DNA of 64,000 nt from the NCBI GenBank assembly GCA_002803225.1, contig NXFV01001905.1, positions 1 through 64,000 of the forward strand, read 5' to 3'. This document shows positions 1-11,124 of this stretch, piece by piece. Within the stretch, counting starts at the first letter, position 1. Every line of letters begins with the position of its first letter. This DNA comes from Gamarada debralockiae. Its lineage: Eukaryota > Ascomycota > Leotiomycetes > Helotiales > Hyphodiscaceae. The position numbers were made by a program, and so were the translations under genes. Below the pieces are notes generated by a model, which was not told the origin of the DNA, searched no databases, and saw only the letters and a list, made by a program, of their open reading frames with translations.

Positions 1-7
1 GCGCAAT

Positions 8-1276
8 ATGGCACCCACAACACGTTCTCAAAGACCCCAAACCCCTCCAATCGCGCGTAAACTAACGGGCGATAAATCATCGCGAAAGAGAATTAGATTC
101 TTTGACGCCTTCGATCGTGAGCGCGATTTAAAGACGTTGACTGCGATTGCGCAAGATAATAACATCGATCAATCTATAGCCACGCGATGGCTTCAACAAA
201 GAGCTGCCCTTAGCTCTCCTATATACCGAAGGACGCGTAAGCTCTCAAATAAATTAGGAAAGAAAACAACTCTTACAAAAGAGCAATGCAAAATGCTTGT
301 ATCGCTAACGAGAAACCCCGTTCGCCGATCGTTGTACGAAGCTCAAATCGAATTCCACAAACTCCCCGTTCAACCACGCGCGTTACAAAGGTCGCTAAAG
401 AAATATATAAAAAGAGGTCAGCGGTTTAGAATAATATATATTAAGAAGAAGATATCTCCTATAAATCGTCGAAAACGCGTCGATTATAGTAACGAACATG
501 TTGATAAAACCATCGATAATTATTGGTATTGTATCTTCTTTTCTGACAAGACACATATTAACCCTTCGGCTTACAGTATCGACTATATACTTAAAGAAGA
601 AGGAACGCGCGAAGACCCTAAGAATATACAAGAACGAGGAGAGCTTCAAGGCGTTAAATTATATGTAGCTGGGTAGTGCAATTAGTATAGCAAAAGCGAG
701 CAACTTGAGTTCTATAACAATAAGGAAAAGTATATTAAGCGTCTAAAACGCCCACGCAAACCCCGCAAGAGCAAATACAAGTCACAAGAATCATTTGAGG
801 AGAAAATACGTGTATAGGAAGTGTCGCTACCTCACGAGCAAATCGTCAAGCCAAAGGGCAATCAAATGACTCAAAAATACTATATAGAGCGTCTTTTGCC
901 TGTATATTACGACGCAATCAATTAGTATCGACTTTAAAAGGCTAAGGGATAGATCTTTTAAGAAGACGGCGATCCTAGTTATGGACATCGAAAACGAGGC
1001 CTTGTACAATGCTTTAAAGAGTCTAATTAGATTGATAATCTTGTCTACCCTTTATAATCGCTAGATCTTAATCCTATAGAAGACTATTAGAACATTTTAA
1101 AGCAAAGAGTGAGAAAGAGAGTATAGTCATCTATAGATAAGCTAAAGGCTATAATTCAAGACGAATGGAGCCAAATCACTCTCGAAGAAGTGAGATCAAG
1201 AATTACAGAAATGCCTCGACGTTGTCGACAGGTAATTGAAAGCAATAGCAAGCTAATTAAGTCAAAATTGTGGTAG
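8..1276 (+). pseudogene. Tc1/mariner-type transposase, RIP-degraded
   Basis: One reading frame runs from ATG at 8 to TAG at 1274-1276 (422 codons) without any frameshift. The first 222 codons are open. The remaining 200 carry 11 in-frame stops, all TAG or TAA and none TGA. The N-terminal part is basic and helix-turn-helix-like (ITATRWLQQ-type region near residues 50-65), as in pogo/Tc1 DNA-binding domains. The catalytic half keeps FSDKTHIN (first Asp region), GDPSYGHRKRG (second Asp) and LDLNPIEDY followed by a stop where Trp is expected (third acidic region). Stops fall where the family has Trp (TGG) or where Gln fits, as expected from C-to-T change at CpA on either strand (RIP). No terminal inverted repeats were identified; the left end lies outside the window. 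It encodes no working enzyme. Family placement is from motifs only. Confidence 0.85.
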
Positions 1277-2383
1277 TTATTATGTATATAGTCGTTAGAA
1301 TGAGTATGTTAGTGATTTCGGCTATTTCTACGCTATGCAGGAATTGTGACACCCCCTGGTGGCTGAAGCTCCCGACACCACATCCCTGCAATTGACGTCG
1401 GCCGCTTTTCACCTCTGAATTCCGGCGCTCAAGGCTTTTCGAAGCGAGAAATCAACTTTGCGGTTGAAGTTCCAGAGCTTGAATTTCGTTCTCCTCCTCC
1501 CCTTGAGGAAATTCCGAGGAAAACGAAGCGGGCTGACAGTGTCAACTGCCGAAAGAGCACGCAGAGTCGAGGACTATTACATTCTGTCTCCAAGACTTTG
1601 CATGCCGGGGAGCTAATGTGAAGAGAATACCAGAGGATTTGAAGTTACGATCTAGAAACTTTAGGTAGCTGATCCTTATAGGAGCAGTCGTTGCACAGCC
1701 TCGTCGATTGATACCTGGTGCTCTTTAAGCCTTCACTCTCCAAACTCCATATTTCACGATAGGCAACTCGAGGGTGATTATATTTCTAGAAAATTCGGCT
1801 TTTTCGACTCCAAAATGGAGGATCCCGAAGCTGCTTTTCTCATAGAGATTCGATCGTTCTGTGCCATGGGACACGCCTTCTGTTGAATTATGTGAGTCCT
1901 TTGCTGCATCTTGGTTTGTTTTCAGGGCACTAACCGCAAATCCTTTAGAAGTGGACTTCAAGACAGAAAAAAGAGTGAGTCATGGATTCAAAATATATTG
2001 CAAAGTTTAGGATCCTTAAACGAAGCAAAAAGTGTACGCACTCCATTCGAATAATTCGGCCCACGGGCGAGGCAGGGATGTTGGTGCATAAATCTAGTAA
2101 ACTTCCTTTACTTCTTTCAAATTTAAAATACACTAGTATCTAGGTCAATATAGAAGAGCAATTGACTTATTCAAGTCGCTTCTAGAAAATCGTAATGCCA
2201 GGTGCGGCGTCCAGGTCAATATTGCAAATATTTCCTCGCTTGTGATCCAGCACATAGAGTCTTGGCAACGGGTTCACATTTCTTTTGGATGGACATGTTA
2301 ACATATGAAAATGGATGTGCGCGGTTTAAATTTGAATAGTTAAGACTTCTACAGTATATCCCTGTAATTCAGAACAAGCAGCG
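1277..2383. other. intergenic, no gene recognised
   Basis: Short ORFs on the minus strand (1725-2133) have no recognisable domain, no splice continuity and no conserved-looking sequence. This probably holds the right end of the transposon relic and the downstream region of the Clr5-ankyrin gene. Confidence 0.5.
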
Positions 2384-5300
2384 CTAAATATCCAAAAAGG
2401 CCGTCAAAGAAAAGGTTTCCAGATAGTTTCGAGTGGCAATGTGCCCATTCTCCTCAGCGAGTTGAAGAGCTCGTTCATACTGCTGTCTACCAGAGCCGTC
2501 AATTTCAGCGCCCGCTTTCAAAAGCAGCCCTACTACGTCGAGGCGGCCATGCTCTGCTGCACCCTCCAAAGCAGTCCTTCCATTCACCTTTCCCGGGGCA
2601 TCATTCACATTCGCGCCCCATTTCAAAAGCAGATCCACAATGCCAATATATCCTCCGATTGCTGCAAGTTGTAGTGCAGTAGCCCCTCCCCTTACTGCTG
2701 GCTTATCGTTGTCCAAAGCCCCATGACTCAGGAGAAGCTGTACAATTTCAAAACTTCCTATTTCGGCTGCCTGTTGGAGTGGAGTTCGTTTGATACCCAT
2801 CGTTGCAGCACGGCTCAAGTCAGCTCCAGCATAGATGAGCAGTTGGACCATATCAATGCTTTTGGTTTTAATGGCTACTAAAAGAGCCGTTTCCTGTGGG
2901 GGTGGTGCTTCCATATGGTCGCCGTGAGGTTGATAGACAATACTGCTAGGATTCCCACCTGCGCCCAAAAGGTTTCGGACTATTGCGAGATGTTTGCCCT
3001 GGTCTTTTGCAATTCCAATGCCAAGGGTTGTCTTTCCATTAGCAGGTGCATTGACATCTATCCCAAATCGAAGCAGTTGTTCGAAAGCTGGTTGATTTTC
3101 GTCTTGGATGGCTTTTTGAAGAGCGAGAACACCGAAACCGCTTTTCCTTCTAGGATACCTAGCAGCAAATGCCGCGAGGAGAAGCCCAAGCATTTCCATG
3201 CGGTGCGATACAGCTGCAAGAAGTGCCCATGAATCATCAGGGTCTATGTTGCTGGATAAAAGATAGTCAACCATGTCGACATCACCTTTCATTACTGCTT
3301 CTTCAAGTGCTGTTGATTCCTGAGCACTGTTGCTCCGTCCATCTGCTCCAGCGCTAAGCAAGAGCTGCACCATCTTGAAGTCGCTTCTTCGAACAGCAAT
3401 TGCTAGTGCTGTGTCCGCTTCTCTCTCCATGAAAGGTGGTCCGTCAACAGGCCTTCTAGCGTTGACATCACTACCCATAGTGATTAAATCGCTTAGAATA
3501 GAATAGTCTCCCCACTCGGTAGCAAGCGCAAGAAAAGACTTTTCCGTCGAGCTGTAACTTCTGACGTTGACATCAGCTTCGAGAAGTAATCGCACGAGCT
3601 TTGAACTCCTTTTTCGTAGTGCTGATGCAAGTGGTCGGCAGAACTCTTGCCTCCCTTCAGTCCAGTTCACATCAGATCCAGCATCAATCAGCATTACGGC
3701 AGCCTCTTCTTGATCAGCACAAATTGCAACGTTCAAAGCCTCCATCAAATTTACTCCATCAGATGCTGTCTTAGTCTTGATATTGAGCAGCCTCTGAATA
3801 GTAGAGAGTTCTCCTACTTCTGCTGCAGCTATCAAAGCAGCTCTAAACCGCGAAGTCTCTGAGATCCGAGACCAAGCCCCCCTATCGTCGAGTAATGTGA
3901 GCATCTGGATGTCTCTACAACGAATTGCTTCAGCCAACGGTGTCATACCAGGGCCTTCGACTGGATGATACCGGCCAAGATGATACCGGCCAAGGCTGTC
4001 AACATCTGCTCCGGAATTAAGAAGTAAGTGTACCAGGGCTTTGTTGGTACTTCTAACAGCTAGGCTTAAGGTCAATTCCGTCAGGCAAGCGCTGTGTTCG
4101 AGCAAAAACATGACCACGCCAAGATTTCCTGCTTCAGCCGCACCATCAAGAGCAGTGAATCCATCATAATGATAATCGCTGGGGTTGTGGGCGGAAAATT
4201 CGTGGACTGCATAAGCACCTGCTTGTACAATAATTTTAACCAGTTCCAACGCCGTGGCATTTTCGTAATTCCTCATCACCCCAGCGATAATAGAACGACG
4301 CTCAAACCATGGGGGATCAAGCTTGCACCGTTTGCCACAGGAAATCGCAAGTAATCGGACTGCTTTTGGGTCGGCTCGGAGGCAGACTGCTGTAAGGAGG
4401 GTACCCAATTCAACTTTGGCGCCAGCGTCAAGAAGCAGACGAACCAGGCTCACATCTGGAAAAGATCGCGTTTTAAGCGGTCCAAACATTCCGATAGCGC
4501 ATTGGAGGGCACCGTACTCGCCACCAGATGTTACAAGTGTCTTATTGACATCTGCCTTGTGAAGGACGAGCAGTTTTGTGATCTCGGTGTTCCGAAGCTT
4601 CGAAGATCGCTCAACTGGAGTATAACGTCTCCCATTGACAGTGCAAACTAGTCTGTTTGAGTTTAAGCCTTTGTTCAAGAGAGCCTGTATTATGATCGCG
4701 TCTCCTGACTCGATCGCAGCCCGAAACAAATTCTCTGCAAACGCCTCGGATTCCGATCCCTGTGTATATTTGAGGCATTGCAAGAGCCCTGCATCCGTAG
4801 AGCTTCTTAGGCATCCAAGTACTTTTTCAATTGAAAAGTGGCCAAATCCGGCAAAGTTATTGGCGATTGAGAACAACAGCATCTTGGTAAAATCCGAGTT
4901 ACAGACGCCATAGCTCAGAACGAAATCAACTTGCTCCTCCCACTGGCTTTCAACTTCTGGGCTAAGTCGCAAGGCCTTGAGCATTGAGCTAAGTTCTTCT
5001 GGACTTGGGACGACTTCATGATGGACATCGATGGTTTTTTCATTAACAGCAGGGTGGAGAACCTCTAGCAAAGAAGTGGCTTCGGAAGGACTTTCGAAAA
5101 ACAAGTCGGGAGCGCTGTTGTCATACAGAAGCTGGATTTCAGGACCTAGGTCTCGCACTATATTCGGCGATATTGGGTATTTGGCTATATCTAGGGTCAA
5201 TTAATGTTCCCATTGCACTACTAAAAGAGGGACGAAGTGACATGTCAAGCTTAAGCACTTAGCTATGGAATTGAGAAGAAAAAGAGACATTGTTCTACAC

Positions 5301-5957
5301 GTTTGAATATCATAATTGAAATTGAAAGGAGTAGACAGGAGCAGCTTGTGGGACACACCTTGAGCATAAAGACTAGATTCGAAGTAGATAAATGGAAGAT
5401 CGGACGTCTGACCTGAGAAGCATGGTGTTACAGCTCGTGCTGGAGGTGTGCAAATCGTGATGCCTTCAAGCGCGCTTGGACTCGGTGCTTTAAAGATGAA
5501 GTCAGCTAAATCACTTCAGAATGCTCCTAAAAAGTGCTTGCCTTGATTATATTGTTCGACAACTGGAACACTGTGTCGACTCATCTCCTTCTGAAGCTTC
5601 TTTGGTTCGACGAGTTTGTTATTGATGTAGACATCGCTGTCTTTCCCTTCCCGCTTTCTCCTCTCATATACCCTAAATATATTCTCCCACTGCCCTTTCT
5701 TCTGATTTTTACGCAGATCCCACTTCTTCAATTGACGCTCGTATTGCGATTCGCTTTAAAGCAGTTAGCTCAGATACCTGCTATTCATTGGAAGCAAATC
5801 ACCTTGCAGAAAACCCATGGCATGTCCTCATAATCTCAATGACGCCTTCGCGACCTTTAAGCTTGCGATTGTCTACAATATACAGAGATGTAATTGTGTC
5901 TCGGTGAAAGTCCCATACAGACTGAGGGATAGGCTTCTGGGCTATGCTGGTGGACAT
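2384..5957 (-). CDS. Clr5-domain ankyrin-repeat protein, 4 exons
   Basis: The large ORF 2384-5200 opens with TTG and a stop lies directly upstream, so it cannot be a whole gene. Splicing gives exons 5957-5803, 5753-5542, 5487-5359 and 5190-2384 (1100 aa, in frame throughout). Exons 1-2 encode a Clr5 domain (WDFHRDTITSLYI, then GFSAS..QYERQLKKWDLRKN, then RRKREGKDSDVYI, about residues 14-105), a fungal DNA-binding-like N-terminal module. Exon 3 is a linker (ITICTPPARAV). Exon 4 carries roughly 15-20 ankyrin repeats from about residue 340 to the end (VQLLLSAGAD, IVDLLLKWGANVN, VVGLLLKAGAEID). The second intron (5541-5488) uses a GC donor; the third (5358-5191, 168 nt) is the least certain. Clr5-ankyrin proteins are abundant in Pezizomycotina; their role is mostly unknown, with nuclear regulation or recognition possible. 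No NACHT domain is present. Confidence 0.8.
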
Positions 5958-6423
5958 GGCGGCTAGGAAACAATTAAAGCGCAGAACTCAACAAGAGTCG
6001 AAGAAGATGTTTGAGAATCAAAAGTTCCTATTATAGACGAGAAATTGTGTAGGATAAATGAAGCAGGTGCGGCAACTAGAAACATACGAGTACTGCTGCT
6101 GCTGTCTGAAGATTCTGGTTTTGGCGAATGAAATTCTCCCCCATGCAGGCGCACCTCGTCGTAAACGAGCAACTCCTATAGGCAGGAACCTAAATCTCAT
6201 ACATGACCGCCGTGACTAGCTTCTTTGCGCCGATTGACATGATTGGCTCTTGCCAAAATCGGACGCTTCATCCATGTCAGTGAACCTTTCGACAAAGGGG
6301 TTCGGTGCGAGTATCATTTGCACAGCCAGAACAGTTGATTGCTGCCCCGGTGGGCCCGTCCATGCGTGCGAGGCTCGCGAGGCGGCGATACCTGACCCAT
6401 CTTCTTACTGGATGCCTCCAAAG

Positions 6424-6495
6424 TCTGCGCCTGTTCCAAAACCTGTGCTCTGTCCGGAATCTACTCTCTATCCAGAATCTGTCTCTCTGTCCAAA
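6424..6495 (+). repeat. degenerate 18-bp tandem repeat, 4 units
   Basis: Four adjacent 18-nt units follow the pattern tctgtnctctgtccaraa. In one plus-strand frame they would read as hexapeptides (SAPVPK, PVLCPE, STLYPE, SVSLSK). The units differ by several substitutions. It is probably a minisatellite remnant; I see no support for translation. Confidence 0.55.
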
Positions 6496-6690
6496 GTCTG
6501 CGCGCGATGGATATATACCAGTCTCCCAAGAGATTTCCTGACAAGTGTCAGAGAGAATCATCGATCCTCGAATTTGTCTCCTGTCTCTCGACTGCAATCA
6601 CCCTCAAGGTCGCTGACTACCATACTCTCTTCGTCATCTTAGTTGTGAAAATACTCCCATCGCTCAAGCTTCCTTGCATTGTCTCTCGCG

Positions 6691-6870
6691 ATGCTTAAGT
6701 ATCATACTATGGTCAACTTCGGCTCTGAATCTGATGATGGAAGCACTGGCTCGGCACCACAGCCAACTGATCCCGTAAGTATGGGCCTTTCAGACCTAGC
6801 CGAAATATCCCAATTGCAAGGTCTAAATGCATCAAAACCGCTGACGAAAATTTAGTTTTACGGCAAGTGA
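6691..6870 (+). CDS. possible 32-aa two-exon microprotein
   Basis: ATG at 6691 opens 28 codons (with ESDDGSTGSAPQPTDP) ending at a perfect GTAAGT donor at 6775. A GCTGAC branch-like site and a TTTAG acceptor at 6855 follow, then four codons and TGA. The splice consensus is better than random for this AT/GC context, but the product is tiny and matches nothing I recognise. It could be the first exon of a gene whose remainder has been lost. Confidence 0.2.
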
Positions 6871-7052
6871 TATGACGGATATGGGTTGTAGTGTCCTGAC
6901 ATCGAAGCCTTTGCAATGGACGAGGTTGGGTGTGTGGAGACGTAGCTAGGCGTGTGAAAGCTAAATGAAGATATCTTTGACTATAAATCGACTATGTAGA
7001 ACATCTTCTATTATTTTGAACGTGTTAAATCGCTCGCGGATCATCTTGCTAT

Positions 7053-7309
7053 CACTCTATTTTAGGTCTAATTATACGAGGAATCGAGGGAAAGAGGGGA
7101 GTGATAGACCGTAAGAAATCCGACTGATCTGAAGAGAAGTACGCATTTAGTAACTGTTCCAAATCGAGAAGTTCTACGTACCCATTAAGAGCTCCGAAAT
7201 AAGAGTTCAAAGTCGCCTTTACCGTCCTTGGTTTCTTTGCAAGCTTGGCCTTCTTCTTTTCCTTTCGATAACATATCGACTCTGTGAGGCTTGTTTTGCT
7301 ATTGGTTTT
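7053..7309 (-). pseudogene. ATG-less open fragment, unknown origin
   Basis: The minus strand stays open for about 85 codons up to a TGA near 7053, with protein-like composition (KKKAKLAKKPRTVKATLNS, then YFGALNG and DQSDFLRSITPLFPSIPRI). No ATG starts it and no splice partner is evident; a TGA lies a few codons upstream. It is best read as the remnant of a larger gene or mobile element. Confidence 0.3.
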
Positions 7310-7583
7310 TGCTCACGTGTAGTTCGATCCGCAGTACTGAAGGAGATAGTATAAATAGTTCTGATTGTTGTGGCAGGAGCTCTTTGATGGGTGGGAAGTG
7401 TTTGATAGAAATATATTAAGGTTGGTAAGTTTAATCGCGGGAACGAGCTGATTATATAGTATATTTCGACTGTAAGGGAAAGATAAAAAAAGGATATATT
7501 TACCGGAAGTTTCTCATACTAATTTTAGTGGGGGTAGTGTAAATAAGCAGCTCACCGCCCGCCTTGAAAAGCACTCCGATTTG

Positions 7584-7670
7584 TACGAAGGCCGCCGGTT
7601 TTGAAATCTGGGGACATGTCGCTTGTACCTCCAATCATGTCACCGGATTTCAAAACCAGCGGCCTTTGTT
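7584..7670. mobile_element. short palindromic MITE-like element
   Basis: The left end reads TACGAAGGCCGCCGGTTTTG and continues AAATC...GACATG. The right end is its reverse complement with a few changes (CATGTCACCGGATTTCAAAA, then CCAGCGGCCTTTG). Arms of about 35 nt flank a 17-nt centre, forming a strong hairpin. The outer ~24 nt closely resemble the ends of the element at 37118-37393, so this looks like a very small or deleted family member. Confidence 0.6.
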
Positions 7671-7784
7671 GCTTGGCGGATTGTGCCACGGTAGAAGTCA
7701 ACAAAGACTCCCTCGTCTTCAACCTTGAATAGAATCCACGACCCAGTCATTCACTCACGACGAACGAAAGAACATTCCTTCAAA

Positions 7785-8523
7785 ATGGCATTTGGAAAGT
7801 TATTAACTGTTTGCACGGCGTCAATGGCTATTGTGGGCTTGGTGACGGCGCATGGTGGAGGCGCGCATCAGAAACCTTTGGAGGTTGATCCTGAAGCAGA
7901 TTGGGCTACGAGACATATGGCTGGTACGGTTCCCTCTTTTCGCTCTCTCGCCCAATTTCAATGCTAACCTTTGCAATGAATAGAGGAGCATCACATCGGC
8001 AACTTCGATCCGGCGTCCTTCTTCACTTTACATGACTACGACGGCAACGGGGTTTGGGACTCAGCGGAAATCCTCAAGACCTACGGCATGACCGATCCAA
8101 GCGCGAAAGATGTGACACAAGAACAAAAAGATAAGATTGTGCAGGAGATAATGAAGATGTTTGATCGGAACGAAAACCAGATTGTGGAAAGGGAGGAGTG
8201 GATGGCTGTGGTGGGGGAGGGAAAGGGTACGCTGCCGGATTTTGGTCTAGGCCCTGGGCACCATTGGGATATGGAGATGGAGTATGAAATTCACCATTGG
8301 GAGAAGTAAGTTATTCTGCAAGGAATTGGGGAAGGAGATGGTGCTAAGTGGGGACAGGTACCACGATGAGAATACGAAGGAGGAAGATCTGATTCATCCC
8401 GAGGATATCGAGCACTTCAAACTGCACGACGAGTTGGAGGATGAGGCGGATCGAGTCGCTGCCCTGGATAGGCTGGCGATTGTTGAGCAGAATATACCAC
8501 TGAAGTTCAGGAGGGATGAATAA
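7785..8523 (+). CDS. SSP120: Ssp120-like EF-hand secretory protein
   Basis: Exons 7785-7923, 7984-8305 and 8358-8523 give 208 aa; introns are 60 and 52 nt with GT/AG borders, and phases fit. ATG 7785 (caaaATGgc) starts a signal peptide (LLTVCTASMAIVGLVTA); the longer reading upstream begins with TTG. Two EF-hand-like loops follow: DYDGNGVWDSAE (about residue 70) and DRNENQIVEREE (about 120). The block LPDFGLGPGHHWDMEMEYE, then IHHWEKYH, closely resembles yeast Ssp120p, and HPEDIEHFKLH and NIPLKF at the C-terminus do as well. The yeast protein is a nucleobindin-related secretory-pathway cargo; calcium binding is likely but untested. The C-terminus RRDE is not a canonical HDEL signal. The gene converges on TRM12, with 68 bp between stop codons. 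Confidence 0.92.
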
Positions 8524-8591
8524 GGGGAGGCGGTCTCGCGACACACTGTAACATCATAAATAGAGGCACATGTATACCATAGAAGGTTAGC

Positions 8592-9782
8592 TTAGGGGCT
8601 GCTAATGTACACATCGAACACGCAATGCCATACTCCAGGCGCGAAGGTCTTGACGAATTCGACATGCTCGACCTTCACCTGCCTCTGATCAGCCTCCTCT
8701 CTCAGCCAGCCCTTGAACATTCCCTCGATCTGCTCTTTCCTTTGCTCGACATCATTGACTCCTACATTCTCATGGAGATGGAGCCATCCATCTTCTTCAA
8801 GTATCTCCAACGACTTCTTCCAGCTTCCTTCACTGGTAGGCAATAATCCCCCATTGACATGGCTCACCCTCCCAAACGACTCCTTCTCTATCGCACTCAT
8901 CCTCGCTGTGGACTTCCGATTATCCTCCAAAAAGACAATGATCTTCTCCTTCCCATCCTCCCATTTCTCATGTTCCGTCACTACCTTGACTTCCCACCCA
9001 TTTGCCACAGCACCCCTCCTCAGCCCCTCAATGGACCACGGATTCAACTCCCATCCCATTACTCTCCCCATCCCCATCTTCACATAGCTGAAGACAAAGT
9101 ATCCAATCCCAGCATACAAATCCACAGCCACTCGTTTTGCCAACTCTTCCTTCTCCACCCTCCTAGACTCCGCAATCTTTCCAGAAGCGTGGAAGTCAAG
9201 CAACCTGGCTTTCTCCTTAACATTCCCACGACTAAACATCGTATACCTGGGTGCCCAAACCTGCGTGATTCCATTCTGCTTCGTGCTCACCCAGAAAGCT
9301 TCCTCAAAGTCACTCAAACTGGGAGGATCCTCCGGACGTAAATCAGGCCCGAAGTCGCCATAGAGCATAATAAGTCCACTGGGTGTACGAAGAATGTTTT
9401 CTCCTTCATCTTCGCCCTTATTTAGAGGAATCCCAGAAGTGATAGCCAAGTGCGTTAACACACCCTTTCCTTCTTTTTTCCCTATCCGATCCAGAATTTC
9501 CCTCCATAATGCATCTTGGTGCTTCTTCTCATTTGCTTGGTTCCAATAGTCATCCCCAAAACTGCCAGATGGCAAAAGGGCCATGGGAGGATAGACGACC
9601 CATCTTTTTGGCGCAGTAAGAAGCAGTCTTTCGACATTGAGTCCAAGGCTCTCTACCAATTCAACTGGCAAAGCCTCTACCCATGATCTTATCGCGGCTT
9701 CGATGGGATTCACGTCCTTAGGCTTCGATTTTCGTTTCGGCTTGGTAGAATGGTCAAATCCCGTCGAACTAGTTTCTTCCAT
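8592..9782 (-). CDS. TRM12: tRNA wybutosine-synthesis methionine-derived aminocarboxypropyltransferase
   Basis: A single exon of 396 aa starts at ATG 9782; the frame extends upstream only through a GTG. TYW2/Trm12 transfers the 3-amino-3-carboxypropyl group of S-adenosylmethionine to the 7-position of 4-demethylwyosine at G37 of tRNA-Phe, the third step of wybutosine synthesis, in the cytoplasm. The class I Rossmann SAM site reads AVDLYAGIGYFVFSYV near residue 225, followed by GWELNPWSIEGLRRGA, which is typical of Trm5/TYW2 enzymes. Upstream blocks KRWVVYPPMALLP, YGDFGPDL and VWAPRYTMFSRGNVKEK match the family (TYW2 has APR.TMFSRGN..EK where Trm5 differs), favouring Trm12 over Trm5. The KPKRKSKPK stretch near residue 14 is basic. 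It is tail-to-tail with SSP120. Confidence 0.92.
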   Translation of the reverse strand: MEETSSTGFDHSTKPKRKSKPKDVNPIEAAIRSWVEALPVELVESLGLNVERLLLTAPKRWVVYPPMALLPSGSFGDDYWNQANEKKHQDALWREILDRIGKKEGKGVLTHLAITSGIPLNKGEDEGENILRTPSGLIMLYGDFGPDLRPEDPPSLSDFEEAFWVSTKQNGITQVWAPRYTMFSRGNVKEKARLLDFHASGKIAESRRVEKEELAKRVAVDLYAGIGYFVFSYVKMGMGRVMGWELNPWSIEGLRRGAVANGWEVKVVTEHEKWEDGKEKIIVFLEDNRKSTARMSAIEKESFGRVSHVNGGLLPTSEGSWKKSLEILEEDGWLHLHENVGVNDVEQRKEQIEGMFKGWLREEADQRQVKVEHVEFVKTFAPGVWHCVFDVYISSP

Positions 9783-11124
9783 GTTGAGCTTCTTCGTGCG
9801 TTCGTGAACTCGAAATATGCAAGCTCCCGTCAAAAATATTCCCGGCACACAGGCCCGTGCTCTTCACCCAATCATCACCCCTCCCTCACAGCTGGAAGTT
9901 TTGTTGCACGCCGGCAATCAGGGCCCTGCGGGGTTCTGGACAGGGTACTTTTTCCTCCTGACGAATCAGCTCTCTCAGATCCTAGCTAGAAGGGTTTTGT
10001 TGCAAGTCGCAAATCTTGAAGAATTTGTCCTTTTTTAGAAGAGGCTTCTTTCTCCGTCACGTGTGTACGGGGTGATGAACCAATCAGCATGGGATGAGAG
10101 TTGGAGATGAGGCTTTGTTGCACGTCTGGAAAATAATGGTTATGGCGCCAGGTTCACACGAAAATCTATCACGTGGTGAAGCATTGCGAAACCCAAATGA
10201 GATGAAGATGTTCTACGGAACGTGGAGGTTGGGGTTTGTCCAGCATAGAATTGTTCGAAGATCTAGCTGCTTTCCTGACTCCTTTGAGATCTCAAAGTCG
10301 ATTGAGCTTTTGAAAACACAGCGTCTTGGAATTCTCATCAAAAGCAACGTCCGATCTCGTCTGCGCTTTTACTACAACCCACAAAAACACACACTCCGTC
10401 TCCGACAACATCCACGATCCACTTGCTTTCCCACGATCCCGTATCCCAATCCCAAAATATAATGTTGCGTTTTGTTGCACATCGCAAATTCCCCAGGAGT
10501 TAACCTCCGACTTTTCGGATCTTCTACTCCTCCCCCGCGTCCGCTTGGAGTTTATGGTGGGTGATGTGCGTGCCTGACCCGAGTTGCCCAATCCCAAACC
10601 ATACATTGTGATGACAGTTTCGTTTGCGACATCGTCCCGCTCTCTCCTCCTACATGTAGACATCGAAGGGCTTACAGTGATGGGTTGGGGATTGGAGACG
10701 GAGAAAGAATACGGTGCGGGTAAAATGGGGATTTTGCGGATTTGCTAGCCTGCCAATCATATTAACACTCACATCAATATGATGGATCACACAACGCAAC
10801 ATGAAAATTTCAAGTCATGGGGCAGGGAGAAAAGCTTCATTCAGCTAAACAGTGAATTGTTATTCGAAGAGTATATATAAATACCTAAATACCTAGCGGT
10901 CACCACATCTGATACTACACCGGGTATTAAAAAATAAGCAACCACAACGACGACTGGCCCCGAAATTTTCTCTCCTCTCAGCCCTACGAAAGAAGGTAAG
11001 TTTCTTACAAAGAAAATATTCTTGGGACAAATATACAGCCTCCATATTCAACGCCGTCCGAGAAATACAACAAATGATCAAAATGCTAGCTAAAGACAGA
11101 CTTGTTTCCTCCACTTGCCTCGGA
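9783..11124. other. intergenic: TRM12 promoter and motif repeats
   Basis: It contains four dispersed copies of a TTTTGTTGCAC..CGCAA-like motif (9899-9920, 9994-10013, 10112-10131, 10470-10490) and two CACGTG boxes (10058-10063, 10170-10175). The ORFs at 10094-10663 on both strands overlap antisense and have no family features. The DENN gene's 3' region occupies the right part. Confidence 0.5.

Larger units (their letters stand above)
5958..7583. other. intergenic with scattered fragments
   Basis: It contains the promoter of the Clr5-ankyrin gene, an 18-bp degenerate tandem repeat (6424-6495), a possible tiny two-exon ORF (6691-6870), an open minus-strand fragment (7053-7309) and a CACGTG site at 7314. 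The ORFs at 6250-6640 on both strands are mutually antisense and have no family features. Confidence 0.5.

Noticed and set aside
10292..10663. 123-aa minus ORF and its plus-strand counterpart
   Set aside because: Mutually antisense, low complexity, no start context or splice evidence.
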